Shown here piece after piece: positions 1 through 12,747 of a stretch of DNA of 64,000 bases (position 1 is the stretch's first letter; every line of letters begins with the position of its first letter). Where the stretch lies: assembly GCA_027563935.2 (NCBI GenBank), contig CM050448.1:122314493-122378492 (forward strand). Direction: 5' to 3'. The notes beneath the pieces are model-generated. The model saw only the letters and a list, made by a program, of their open reading frames with translations, searched no databases and was not told the DNA's origin. Made by a program: the position numbers and the translations under genes. The DNA is from Costus lasius (taxonomy: Eukaryota; Streptophyta; Magnoliopsida; Zingiberales; Costaceae).

Positions 1-287
1 CCATCTGTAACTATATAACGAATGAATGGCCAAAGGGAAACTTTACCCTTTGACTGAGATACCATATTAATATGTATGAGTGGGGCGGCGTTAATCTTAT
101 CGCCTAAATAGAACCCCATATAATCCTCATTCGGGTAAATAAGTAAATAAATACGTAAAGATACATGCAAAGAAAACATAATAACACGGCCATGGCTAGT
201 TTGCCTATAATTCAAACATAAGTTGTGCCTAACTAGACATGGATTCCAAAACGTAACCCCCAGTTGAATATTCAACCAATATAATAC

Positions 288-960
288 TAAAAGCCTAGGC
301 GCATCATGACGAAGTATTGTTTGGGAGGTGCGTACATCGACGTTTATCATCGGGGTGTAACTCCTTAGTACGGTGTTGCGTTCGTTAGGGCTGAAGTATT
401 ATTTTCCAAAATTAAATTATCCAACACGTTGAGAGGCCGGGTAATTTTTTGAATTAAATTATCCAACACGCCGAGAGGCCGGGTAATTTTCCAAATTAAA
501 TTATCCAACACGCTACAAGGTTGGATAATTTCTATAAATTTAAATATCCAACAAGTCACAAGACCGGATATCTTCAAATTCAAATCATCCAACAAGCCTC
601 AAGGCCGGGTAATTCTTCAAATTAAATTATCCAACACGCCGCAAGGCCGGGTACTTTTCTAAAATTTAATTATCTAACATGCTGCGAGGCCGGGTAATTC
701 TCAAATTAAATTATCCAACACGCCACAAGGCTAATTGGTTTTTAAATTAAACTATCCAATACGCCGTGAGGCTGAGTAATTTTCTAAATTAAATTGTCCG
801 ACATGCCGAGAGGCCGGGTAATTTCCCAAATCAAATATTCGACGTGCCTGAACACGATTATAATGGAATATTATTTGGGAGATGTGTACGTCGATGTTTA
901 CCATCAGGGCGTAGCTCCTCAATATGATATTGTATCGATTAGGCCGGATATCACCAAATG
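288..960. repeat. Minisatellite of ~41 bp units inside a larger direct repeat
   Basis: About eleven degenerate copies of a ~41 bp unit run from about 405 to 845. Each contains a core like AAATTAAATTATCCAACACG followed by a GAGGCCGGGTAATTT-type segment. The array is bracketed by two diverged copies of an ~80 bp sequence (from about 315 and 869, spacing about 554 bp), so the array may be part of a longer satellite-like unit. Short reading frames here only reflect the repeat period. The repeat family is not recognised. Confidence 0.8.
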
Positions 961-999
961 AATTATCACAAGGCCAAACGTTTGGCGCACACAAGTTGC

Positions 1000-1640
1000 C
1001 CAAGTCGATGAAAGCTTATTTCCCTTATCGTTTATATATCAAGACGAATTACGTATTCTCACCATGTTTGCGAATAAAATCATTTGACTCTCTTCTCTTT
1101 TGTTATTTCATATTATAGATCTCTTAATCAAAGGTTCCCTAATTTTAAGGGTAATTAACAATGAGCGCTCATTGGAAGCCAGAACTCATTAAATAAAAAA
1201 AACCTTATTAATTTAAGGTGAATTTAAAAATGATCATATTACATTTTTAATGTAATACTTTTTGACCCCACAATTGTGTACCAATGGTGGATAAAAGCTT
1301 CAAATATTATTCATACTATTTGCTGAAATAGTAACAATACACCTGCAATGGTAGTTGAAGTACCAATTGCAGCCTTTGCATAAGGGGGATACCTAGATTG
1401 TTGCCAATATTTATTAGAAGTATGATTAGTACTATCGGAGTGAGTACATGCAAGAAAACCATGGCCATGACTCCATCCTCTACCAAATCTAGAGCTTTGA
1501 CTATCTGTGGAGAAAATAAGGGTATTCTAGCTATCCTGTGAGGTGAACATGTTTAAATCGACAACCTTGAAAATGTATTATGGAGGTTGGGAATTATAGT
1601 GTGAACTAATAATTGAGATTTTACTATAATATGCTTATCA
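1000..1640. other. AT-rich intergenic DNA, nothing recognised
   Basis: No gene, RNA or clear repeat boundary is visible. The stretch lies between the minisatellite and the copia gag relic and could be part of the same decayed element. Confidence 0.4.
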
Positions 1641-1975
1641 TTTAAACCTCCCAAAAATTTGTTCACTAAGAGTTCCTGCCATTGTTGGAGAATAATAGAT
1701 ATATCTACAATATGAGGATGATATTATGTAAGTTCATCTTACTTTTCTTGCAAGTGACTATAATATTCATGAATAGAGTGATCTTCTTGCTTTAAAGAGA
1801 AAATTTCTTTATAGAGTCTAAGTAAATAGTAAATATTTTGGTGTGGAGCATATATATTACTAAGGGCTGGCCAAACTGTCTTAGAAGTTTACTAATCCAT
1901 CACTGTAGTTGTAATATTTGGCTTCATGTTACTGATGAGTATTGTCATAACTGTCAGCAGAAGGGAAGAACGAGG
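1640..1975 (-). pseudogene. Ty1/copia gag relic (UBN2-like)
   Basis: Reading the minus strand gives a broken frame with the pattern of copia gag proteins of the UBN2 type: a segment like IWDAL, then the pieces KEIFSLKQ, SIHEYYSHLQEK and DELT. Several stops interrupt it, so this is a dead fragment. No flanking LTR was identified. The assignment rests on remembered family pattern and could be tested by translated search. Confidence 0.5.
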
Positions 1976-2110
1976 CTATGATACCAAGTTAGAAGGTGGA
2001 GAAGAATAATCAACTAGGTTAATTTGAAAGATACAAGGTTTAAATAAGGGTTACTGGGTAGAACACGTGAATACTTATTTTCTCTAATTTCAATATGAAC
2101 TATATGCAAT

Positions 2111-2400
2111 CATGAAACTTCTGACCTGACTGTGTGTTTGATCTGAACTTGCCCTATAAAAAAATTAACTGTCAACCTTGCGCCAAGATCCGGCAATCTG
2201 GTTATAAAATTGACTTTTACTGCTCAGACATTCTCCATTTTTTTACTGCTCAATCAACGAAACTTCTAACCTGACTGAGTGTGTGTTTGATCTGAACTTG
2301 CTCTATAACAAAAATAAACTGTCAACCTTGTGCCAAGATCCGGTAATCTGGTTATAAATTTGACTTTTACTGCTCATTCATTCTCCACTTTCACTTCAAG
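2111..2400. repeat. Tandem duplication, period ~149 bp
   Basis: Two adjacent copies of an approximately 149 bp sequence. Both contain GAACTTGCYCTATAA followed by GTCAACCTTG and AAGATCCGG, at about 2145 and 2294. They differ at a modest number of positions, so the duplication is fairly recent. No coding role is visible. Confidence 0.8.
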
Positions 2401-3900
2401 TTGGATGATTAGGTCTTGCAATGACAGATAAACTGAATTGGAACTTGGAAGGAATCCAAGCGTTTATTTCCTTCCAGATTATCCTCATGTGCAATTGCTC
2501 CATTTCATACTAAACATGCATCTTTCTAGTTTGTTGCTCTGGTAATTTCTCTTTTGCCTCCTTTAATATCTGCCAAGCTTTGACATATATAGGGTATATT
2601 TGGCGGCATTTTCTAGAAAAATTGATATCACTCCTTCCATTATAAAGCTCCCATGCAAATAAAGAAATCTTACAAAACACTGATAGGGAAAGTAACGAAG
2701 CCTTACCTAGAAAAAAGTGTCTTACAAATTCAAACCAATAACTAGAAAGGACAACCTAGAAGTCTGCTAAATTGAATACCACTTTCCAGGAAAACCCACT
2801 CATCCATTATATCGAGAATCTCTTGCCTTTACAGTATTATAGTCTTTTGAGAAATTAATTTGAAGCATAATGGTTTCTTCCTTTCTCTTCTACTACCATT
2901 AGTATCTTCCTTCGCATACATGAAATAATCAACTGCACTTCTACCTTACACAAGGATCCTTCAATTTTTTCGTTGATGAGAATAATCATATGGTGATTGA
3001 CTTGACTGATCAACTCACTGGAGAACAATTTGCGGACAACATTAATATGGCAAATAAGGAATCAGTAGGTTTATAAGCCACTTCCATTTCATGAAGCAAG
3101 GAGATGTAAGCAAAATTTAGATGATCTAGTTTTCTTGTGCCTTCAGCAAATGAGTCAATCAAGTCTACTCTCATGGTGTGTAGTGTTTATGAGAAATTCA
3201 CAAGTGATCCCATGGTTATGATTTTATGTTGACTCATCTGAAATTTTTTTAATTTCCTAATGAGTAAAAGGATCATTAAAACAAATTCTATCCATGACAA
3301 TCTAATCCTCTATACTACTATCTTCATGTGACACGTATGTTAATAATGGTGTTCTTATGTTTGGAGGGTTACCCATCAATGCAAACCTGAGATATATGTC
3401 ACCTTCTAGTTTTTGCCAAAGCTTACATATGAAAGTAGTGAGTATTTGCCTCTCCTTTTCAGCCAGCAAATTTTAGCCTTTTATTTTCATTAAGTATTGA
3501 TGAATTCATTCACTTGTTTTACCAGATTCTTGTGCTAATTGGTTTCTTAGTGATCAAGGCCAACATTCTCCTCTTTGCTTTCAGAAGGTCTCAATTGGCT
3601 TATGATGAAAAAACACATGATTACTTTTCCAAAATCTATTACATAAGTTCTGGTTTTATCCTATTCCACTATATCAACTGATCACACATGCATCAAATGC
3701 CAATCTTCTTGAGTGATTGAATATACTCTAACTCTCATTATCCTGGACATATGGTTTGATTTAGAACATACATCTAAGGCTACATTGGTTGAAAAGATCA
3801 TTCAAGGGACTTCTCAAGAAATGACCACCAAGGTCATGTCCTTAGACTAGGCGAAATACCCTAGATATTTACCTTGGTCCAACATGCCTCGCCCATAAGT
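2400..3900. other. Intergenic DNA, probably decayed retrotransposon
   Basis: No intact frame or structural RNA is visible. The stretch adjoins the gypsy pol remains on its right and may be the rest of the same element, but I could not read a protein motif in it. Confidence 0.3.
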
Positions 3901-6110
3901 CATATCAATCACAACATCCTTTTCCTTTCACATGAGACTACTAGCACTCATGATATTCATCATGTAGCCCATTGTGGAGCCAGTAAAAAGATCTCATCCT
4001 CGTACAAGGGGTGGCACCACCCTAGCTAAGCCTTTAAAGAGTCCCATCTTTATTTATAGAAAGTGGTGGCATTTATGGAACCTAGCACATACTTATTGCT
4101 GAGTAGATTGTCATTTATTGTAAGTGGTCTATTATAATGATCAACATACTTTTACATCCTCCTTCTAGCTTGTGCTAGACTATCTCAAGCTTTACTCAAT
4201 AGCTCTCACTTCTCTTGGGTCATTGAGCAATAAAACATTTGACACGGCATTGATCAAGTCCCTGAATGTTGGATCCAAACCAACTCAAACGAACTCTTAT
4301 AAATAGGGGGGATAACTTGTGCAGGATATAGTAGACTTGTGCATTATCTAATAAAGACGACTAATCTCACTAATTTATAATAACATAGATATGTTGTATT
4401 TGCTTGTCAATTTGCATTGATTTGCAATTGACAACTTCAAACTTGAGCCCGTTTGCTTGAACAATGATGTCTATAAATATCTAGTGAAAATAGCATTTGG
4501 ATTAGTCACAATGTTCATTAGAAGTCTAAAGTATTCTGTAGAAAAGCTTCATAGCAACTTGAGTTGGACATGACTTGAGTATTGGTACGAAGATCACATC
4601 CTTTGAAAATCAACCAGCAATCATGAATATCAAACTTAGTTTGTCTACCTTTGGCATCTCAGTAACGAATCCATAGAGATTGTTATCCATGGCTCCTCGA
4701 GAATAACAAGAGTTGTCATAAGCATTTCTCTCTTCTTCATTTAATCTTGGCTTGTAGGTAAGTTTGGACATACATGTCATGTCTATGGAAATGGTAAGAT
4801 CTTGCCAAAATTACCCTGGGTAAGTTGCCCATTATGGGATGCATAGTCTTCCATCACTAATCATGAGCAACCCTTCATCGTTCAAGTAATATGCACATTA
4901 AGCTTTCTTTCCCATGCTAAAGTATGGCTTGCTTGATACACACCTTTTGCGATGGTACACACCTTTGCTAACATCTCACCTTCTCCTTGTGTTAAGGCAC
5001 AAAATAATGCAAAAGCATTAATACCACCAAGTGAATAAGTAACCTAGTTGTCACACCTTAGTGTATGCTTAAACGAAAGTCGTATTTTGTAAGCATCTCT
5101 CGTGATCAAGCATAATATACAAATAACTTCTACATCCTAAAGAAGATATTTATATCATTGTCCATCTTCTCCAAGAAAATAAACTCTCAAAGCTTAGAAG
5201 TCATAGATGACAACCATCTACTTCTCATGTCCCATGTACCATCATTCAACAAGGTTGACTTTGTGACTCACAAATGCAATGGAATGTCTATCCTGCACTA
5301 GAATGTTGCTTATAGCTTTGTTAAAGGCATTATAATGCACTTCATATGGCATTAGAGGATAAGCTTGGGCACACTACCTTCTTCAGCTTGGGCACACTCC
5401 TTGAGATGATCCTTCTTAAGCCTATCAATTGGGGGTGCTATGGTATTTGATTATCCTTAGATAAATATTCTATGGAAGTTTGTTAGACGAAGGAATGTAA
5501 CTTTATTGACATTGTCAACGAGGGATTAGGCCATTTTTTAAATGACCCAAAGATTTTGATGATCCATTTGCACCCAATACAAGTGATGGTAAGATAACAT
5601 TTTCCAAAATTTTTCACATATAGAAGCATATGTTCTTCAAGATCCTAAAGTAAATGATGACACCATTTAGGTATGCTACACATCTCATCAAGGTATTGAA
5701 AAAGGGCATCACTCATAAGTTACAAAAAGTGAGCAGCTCATTCGAAAAACTAAATGACATGACAAGAACTCAAAATATATATATATAAATCATCTCATGT
5801 GGCAATTTATTTTTTCATGTAGCGTAATTGCATATCCAACTTTGTAAAGATGTGCGTCTAGCCGTCTATCAACTAATCCATCATATCATGTACCACCAGG
5901 ATCAAGCAATAGTTTAAGACAGCATTTACGTCCACCATAGTCTTCTACATTTGCACATTATATTAATGAAGCATCAGTTTTCATATGGTTACAATTCAAT
6001 TAGGAAATTGCATGACTTATGTTCTTTCTTCATTTCTATGTTGCTCATCCTATCATTGACCTACACATTTTATCTCCGGGCAATTACTAAAATTGTGAAG
6101 TCCGGTTAGC
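3900..6110 (-). pseudogene. Ty3/gypsy polyprotein relic (RT, RNase H, integrase)
   Basis: On the minus strand, in order from about 6110 down, are decayed pieces of a gypsy pol gene. A reverse-transcriptase segment resembles FEFLVMPFGL...TFCNLMN and is followed by EEHM (5.8-5.6 kb). A K-x-WP motif follows. An RNase H segment reads like LVQDRHSIAFVSHKVN (about 5.3 kb), and an integrase segment reads like PWITISMD then FSKDVIFVPI (about 4.7-4.5 kb). Many stops and frame changes separate them, so the element is dead. LTRs were not found. The domain order fits Ty3/gypsy, where integrase follows RNase H. Confidence 0.7.
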
Positions 6111-6635
6111 TTTACTTGAAAACATGATGAAGCATCTAAGGTTTTAGTTGAAAAAGATAATAATAAAAGCAGATTTTTTTTAAGAAAGCAGAGAAAATGT
6201 TCACATTAGCAAAATAGATCAAAAGCAACAATGAAAGAAATTTAGATTTTCAATATTTTAATAGGCCAAATGTCGAACAACTTAAAAAACAGCAGACAGC
6301 AATTTATAGTATATTACAGAGGCGAGAAAATATGCCCAACTTGATTAATGTATACACGAAAATTCATAAAGTACATGGAGTAGTTCTAAAACAATGCAGT
6401 TTCCAGAACTAGTCAGTGCACATTTTTGTAGTTTCTAAAACTACGATCTACCCACATAACCCAACTTCACTAAGAAAAATCACGAAGCTTCCTATCTAAA
6501 CTTTATACACAATGATCACGGAGACAAATAAATCACACACATAACAATGTTGATCAGTCTTTTAACAGTTTCAATGCACCCAATTTCAAAAAGAAAGCTG
6601 CATTTGCTCATGAAACCTTCGACTGAGTGCCACGG

Positions 6636-9600
6636 TTAGCTATCCTTGTCCCTATTGTCGGTTGATGGAACAGAACCTTTAATCTCCTTAATGGAATTAG
6701 AAGGCACATTACCATTGTACCCAGAAGCCAACTCATTTGCCTCTGATGCTGTGGATGGTCGATCCATTCCTTCATCGATAGGGAGAGTACGTTTGGAACC
6801 CTCGAGAGCCATCCCTAGAACAATGTTATCTTCAAAGGCAGGTTTGGCAACTTGCGGCTTCGCTGTCTGGGCCCTTTCTCCTTCGTGCTTAGTATTAATC
6901 TGCTCAGTAACAGCATCAGATGCAGGAGGCTTGGGGCCACCAACTTTTGGGGTTGAAACTACCGGATCACGTTTTTCGAGCTGTGACGTAAATGGAGAAT
7001 CGGAAGATTGTGCTGCTGCGGAGTCAACTTTAGTGGCTTTAGTCACACCATCTCCAGGATCTGCCTTCTTCTGCTGGCGTTTGTCTGAAGTTGTAGCTCC
7101 AGGAGTCAGCTTGGGCTCTGATGTCGTAGTAGCCTTACTGGTTTGGTCTTCATTGACACGCGACGTTGGTCGGGGCTTGGTTTTGTCATCGCCATTGATT
7201 CTTGATTGAGTATCAATCAAAAGAAATGGACGACTGGATGCAGCGGACCGTCTAAAAACACTTTCTGCAAAAGGAATGTTCTCTAGATCTGGATCACCAT
7301 ATATTTTCTGGACTGTGCGAATTGGAGTTGCGAGTCTAGCTTTATGATGGCTGATAACTCTGAGGAGATCTAACATAACAGCTTCCTGTCATTTTTACAA
7401 TGCCCAAACGTTGTAAGCGTTGAATTGTAAAAAGCGACAAGTCAACTAACATTACGTAAATAATTTTTTCAGTTTGTCCACATCAGTAGTCAGGCCAGGA
7501 TGTAATAGAATAGATAAAGCAAGTGATATGGACAATGAAATAAAATACGGTTGTCCTGCACATTATGCATATAAGCAGTACGAGAATGAACTGAACTGCA
7601 ACTGATGAAATTTCGTGATTGGCAAAACACTACACTAGTTCAAACTAAAGAATTGAAAATCGGTCCGGTACAGACCGGTTTTACCGGTCTGGTGAGAGAC
7701 CGGTCTCGGACATATACAAAACTGTCGATATTTTAAGAAAATTAATATTTTATTTTAGTACCGGATATACAAAACTGTCGATATTTTAAGAAAATTAATA
7801 TTTTATTTCAGTACCGGTATGGTATCAGTAAAAACCGGTTGGTATGCACTAGTTTTAATAGAAAAAATTTATTTTTGAATCGGTATCGGTATGGTACTGG
7901 TACGTACCGAGCGATTTTGATAAAATATTTAATAATTATATTAAAAAATAAATTAAAACTGGATTTTTTCTGGTTTACCACCGGTACCGGTCGGTACATA
8001 CCAGTCCGGTGACCCACCAGACCGGTTTTCCAATCCTTGGTTCAAATTTCTGAGTATCATTTTGTTTGTTCATAAAGGACATTTGATAGTGAGTTTCATT
8101 TGTTGAGATGTTCCAACCACAAGGTATGCTTGTTATATTCAAATGATAGTCTGTATAACCTATAAAATTATATTAGAAATTTTATGGCAATATGTTTTTA
8201 GCCTCGTAACAATATATTTTGGTAGTTGTCATTATGGGAATACGAAATGTATTGGACACTTAATATAAACACTTCTAGGCATTATAGTGATCTTCTGGAT
8301 CAAGTATCACACATCGGAAATTTGCCAAACTTTCAACAATCTTTTTGGCTATGGTGTTCATAATTCATTTCAACGCCTACCAGACAATGGTCTCCTCTTC
8401 ATTATTAAGTTGGAAATACATTTCACTTGAACATATTTTCACGTTTTGAACAATGACTTGTGTTATGGTATTATTGGTTCATGAAAATGTCTTAACATTC
8501 CTAAAATGTGGAAGGACAAGTAAAATTGATTTGTAATTACTTATGGATCACTCAGCAAGAAAATACCATAAAGATTTAAATGCACTAATGGAGGCAATAT
8601 CTAATTTACCTTCACACACAGATACTCTTCAAAATGTGATGTCTTCACAAAACATGATATAAGAATCTGCAATAGGATGAAATGTTATAGAATATATAGA
8701 TAAGGAAAAAGCCAAAGGCACAAGACAACAAATAAACTAGCGTCATAGCAAATAGTTGACAAGCTTAGTAAAAGAAGAATTGCATGTGGCCCGCATGCAA
8801 AACTATTAATAAAACCTACTATCCGTAATCTATGCATATAGATAAACTGGAATAAAAAAATGGGCACCAAAGGTGTAGCTCAAGCAATGAGAAAAGACCA
8901 AAATTTTAATGCACATAACTACGAAGCTCAAGCAATCAAACCCAATAATAACATACTATACCATGCCATAAATTTTCCATATTTTACTTATTACCATTAT
9001 GAATTTCCATAAACCAGGAATATCAACATTGTCCATTATTACTGTAGACATTATAAATCATTTTATCACACGTTTTACCATTATGAACAAACTATTCCCA
9101 CATGCTGTTTATTTTTCATTGTTTTCTTGCCCTATTAAACATGGCCAATGACTTTTATCAAGCATTTTAACAGTCTAAACTCTAAAGTGTTAAAAACTCT
9201 AAAGTGTTAAGTAGTTTGGTGAAAGGTTTATAAACCAAATATTGTGACCTTTCATTGATAATTTTTTATTAATAAACTTTGATAATATCCTAATATACAG
9301 CCAAACAAAAATGACTACTTAAATCATTAGCCACTAGTCTTTGAGGAGATTCAAGCTAAAATGTATATGCTGATCTAAAGAACTGCTATTTTTTACATGC
9401 CTAGGCCTTTTCCCTTGGGCTCATTATTTCAGCATAGAACGTTTCTATAGATTTGAACAAAAGAAAGCAATTAGAGAATTGCTTGAACCAATTTTTTATT
9501 CACAATGCTAAGAGCTTTTATTGTTTGGTAACTTTATATATAAGGTTCATTAAGAATTTTAATTATATTTTGGCTCTCATAACTGACTACCTTAAAAGGG

Positions 9601-12600
9601 TGAATTTCATTGGACTAAAGCATCAGCTAAAGCTTTTCACGAAGCAAAACAAAAACTGAGGCTCCTATCTTTAGACATCATAACCTTACTAAAACTTTTG
9701 AAGTTTCCTGTGATGCTTCTGAGTGTAGGAATAAGAGATACTTTCACATAACTAATAGCATATTTTACTTAAAAACTTGATAAAATTAAACAAAGTTATT
9801 TTACTCAGGACAAAGAGTCAAAAATGCTTGGCAGGGCAAAATTTCTTTAAGAATACACTTCTATTATGAGTTCGCATTGAGTCATTGTCATTCTATACTC
9901 AATGAAAATTTAGGTCCTAGGTTCTAAACGCTAAAAGGATTAGTATATTATTTGTCCTGATTTTACACATATTTTTGCAATTGTGCAAGAGAGAAAACGA
10001 CATGGCTTTGTTGATTTTGTGATCCATAATGAATATTAATATACGGGCAAAGGGCATCCAACAATGCATACCTCAAACATCAATTAGGGATTTTTTTTTT
10101 GTTTGGAAAATACATGCAGGAGGTTTTGCATGCTATTTTGGTAAGGGCAAAACTTGAACACTAGTTAGTGATTGATTTTTCTAGTCATCAACGAAGCAAA
10201 ATATTGCAACATTGTTTCCCAATGTCGTACTTGTCAACTGGCTTACGCTACTAAATAGAACACCGGCCTTTATACCATGTTGCTTATCACACAATCCGTG
10301 GAATGAGTTTAACATGAACTTGGACCGGTCAAAAATTGCTCAAAGATATGATTCTCTCTTGAAAGGTTTTTTAAGATGACATATTTTATCATGTAGTAAG
10401 CCCAAGGATGCCTCTGATGGGACTAACTATTCTTTAAGAAAATTGTAAGATTGCATGAATTACCATCTACCATTGTACTCAATCAAGATGTAAAGTTTAT
10501 GAGCTATTTTTGGAAGAACATATGGAAAGATTTTGGCACCAATCTCAAATTCTTATTGGCTGTTTATCCTTAGAAAGATTACCAAACTGAGAATACAAAT
10601 TGTAGTTTAACAGTGTGTTGAAGGAAGGGAGGAGAGAATGGATGGAAAGTTGGAAAGAGAGCTATCAAATCGAGTTTAATAGGACGGATAGAAGAAAAGA
10701 AAGGGAAAATGAAAGAAAAGTAAGAGGGAAAATGAAAGAAAAGTGAGAGAGAAAATAGCCCTATTTGCTTTCTGCCCAAATCGGGCAAAACATCGGAAAG
10801 CTGGATTTGTCATTCTAATATCTATTTTCACCCTTCTCTTTTTTATGCTTGCTCTCCCTCTCGTGCTTCTCTTGCAACCTTCTTCATTGTCACTGTCGTC
10901 GTCGTTGCCGTTGTCGTTGTCATTGTCCCTTTTCACCGTTGCCTCTCATCGTCGTCATTGACGTAAAAATAAAAAAATGAGATGTGTTTATCAATCTTTC
11001 TAACTTTCTTTCCCTCTAAATAAGCACACAGAGAAAAAAATCTAATTATTTCTTTTCTTCTTTATTTTTCCTTCTTACTTTCCTTTCCTTTCAACTTTCT
11101 TTCTTTCATACTAAACACAACCTAAGTGTTGTTGGCAAGAAAATTAGAAATTAGGATTTACTTTTAACAATTTTTGTGCTTACCTATAGTTACTCTAGGT
11201 CCACTAGTAAGTGTACAAAATCATTTATGACTATTCAACAAGTCAAATCATTGACTTAATTTCTCTTTTTATTTCACCTCACCCATTTGAGTTGATTGAG
11301 AGCTTTACTATGTATTTTTGAGATTCATTCTAATGATAAATGAAAATTTGCTTTAAACAATGATGACCGTGAATTGCATGCTGATTTACATCAAAGAAAG
11401 AAATAACACAATGCAAGTGCGTATGTTCTTGCATGCATCCGCTTATTGCACTTCCATAAAACCCTTTAGGAGTTGCACGCCCATACATCTTGTCAATATC
11501 GCATAATAAGGAAACTAAAATCCAATGTTTATTATCTCAACAAATTTATAAAATAGCCAAACCAAGATTTGAAAAGCCGGTCCGGTACATACCGGTTTGT
11601 TCAGGACAAACATCAATGGAACCAGGCAAGGGGAGCCGAAGAAGAAGAAATAAGAGAAAAGAAAAGAAGAAAAAGAAGAAAGGCACCTACACTCCTATAA
11701 GCTCCTTTCTCTCCTCCTTCTTTTGCTCCTTCCCCTCCTCTGGTCTTTCTTCTCCTTTATTTTTCTGTTCCATTACTCTCACTTGGTTTTGCTACATCCC
11801 ACTACTTTGTTGCTTGGTCTAATCCAACCTCCATTAGACTGGTACGAAAAAACTGACCAGTTCAAACTGATTTTTTAAATGTTGAGCCCAACATTTAAAT
11901 TCAGATTTGATGCCTTACAAGGAACATTCAATCTTCCTTGCATGTTGACTATTTCTATTTCTTCTATTATTCAGTACCAACTATCACCAACAATTTAAGA
12001 AATATCGGATGTGAAACAATCATATCACCTTAGTTTAGAATGTACTTTAAAGCTCAGCAACAACACAAAGCAATGATTGCTTCTTATGTTGCACCATACT
12101 CTTCTAAGATTGATCGATACTTTTGAAATTATGTTGGACATGATGCTCAAGTCAAGGGCAAGGTTAACTTATCATAGTCAAGTTCTCACTAGAAGAGAAT
12201 AATGGAATTAATAAATCAAATTTTAAACTCTCAGTCCCTACTATCATGTCTATCAACACTATACTCCAGTGGTACTTATACCATCTCGGACAAGAACGTA
12301 CTATCTCTACCGAGCGGTATGGACCAATTTTTAATTCGTTATAATAAGTTAACTAATTAGTATATTAGTGACATGTAATTAATTAACATGACATGATTTA
12401 AACTCAGTCCCTACTATCATGTCTATCAACACTATACTCCAGTGGTACTTATACCATCTCGGACGAGAACGTACTATCGAGCAGTATGGACCAATTTTTA
12501 ATTCGTTATAATAAGTTAACTAATTAGTATATTAGTGATATGTAATTAATTAACATGACATGATTATTAATTATTGTAGACAATTTGGATAATATTCTTT

Positions 12601-12710
12601 TTATTTTTATGCGGTTGTAACTAATTAGGATTAAACCTAATAGTATATACATATATACATATATGCATGTATATATATACATGCATGCTGTATGCATGCA
12701 TACATACATG

Positions 12711-12747
<37 letters not shown>

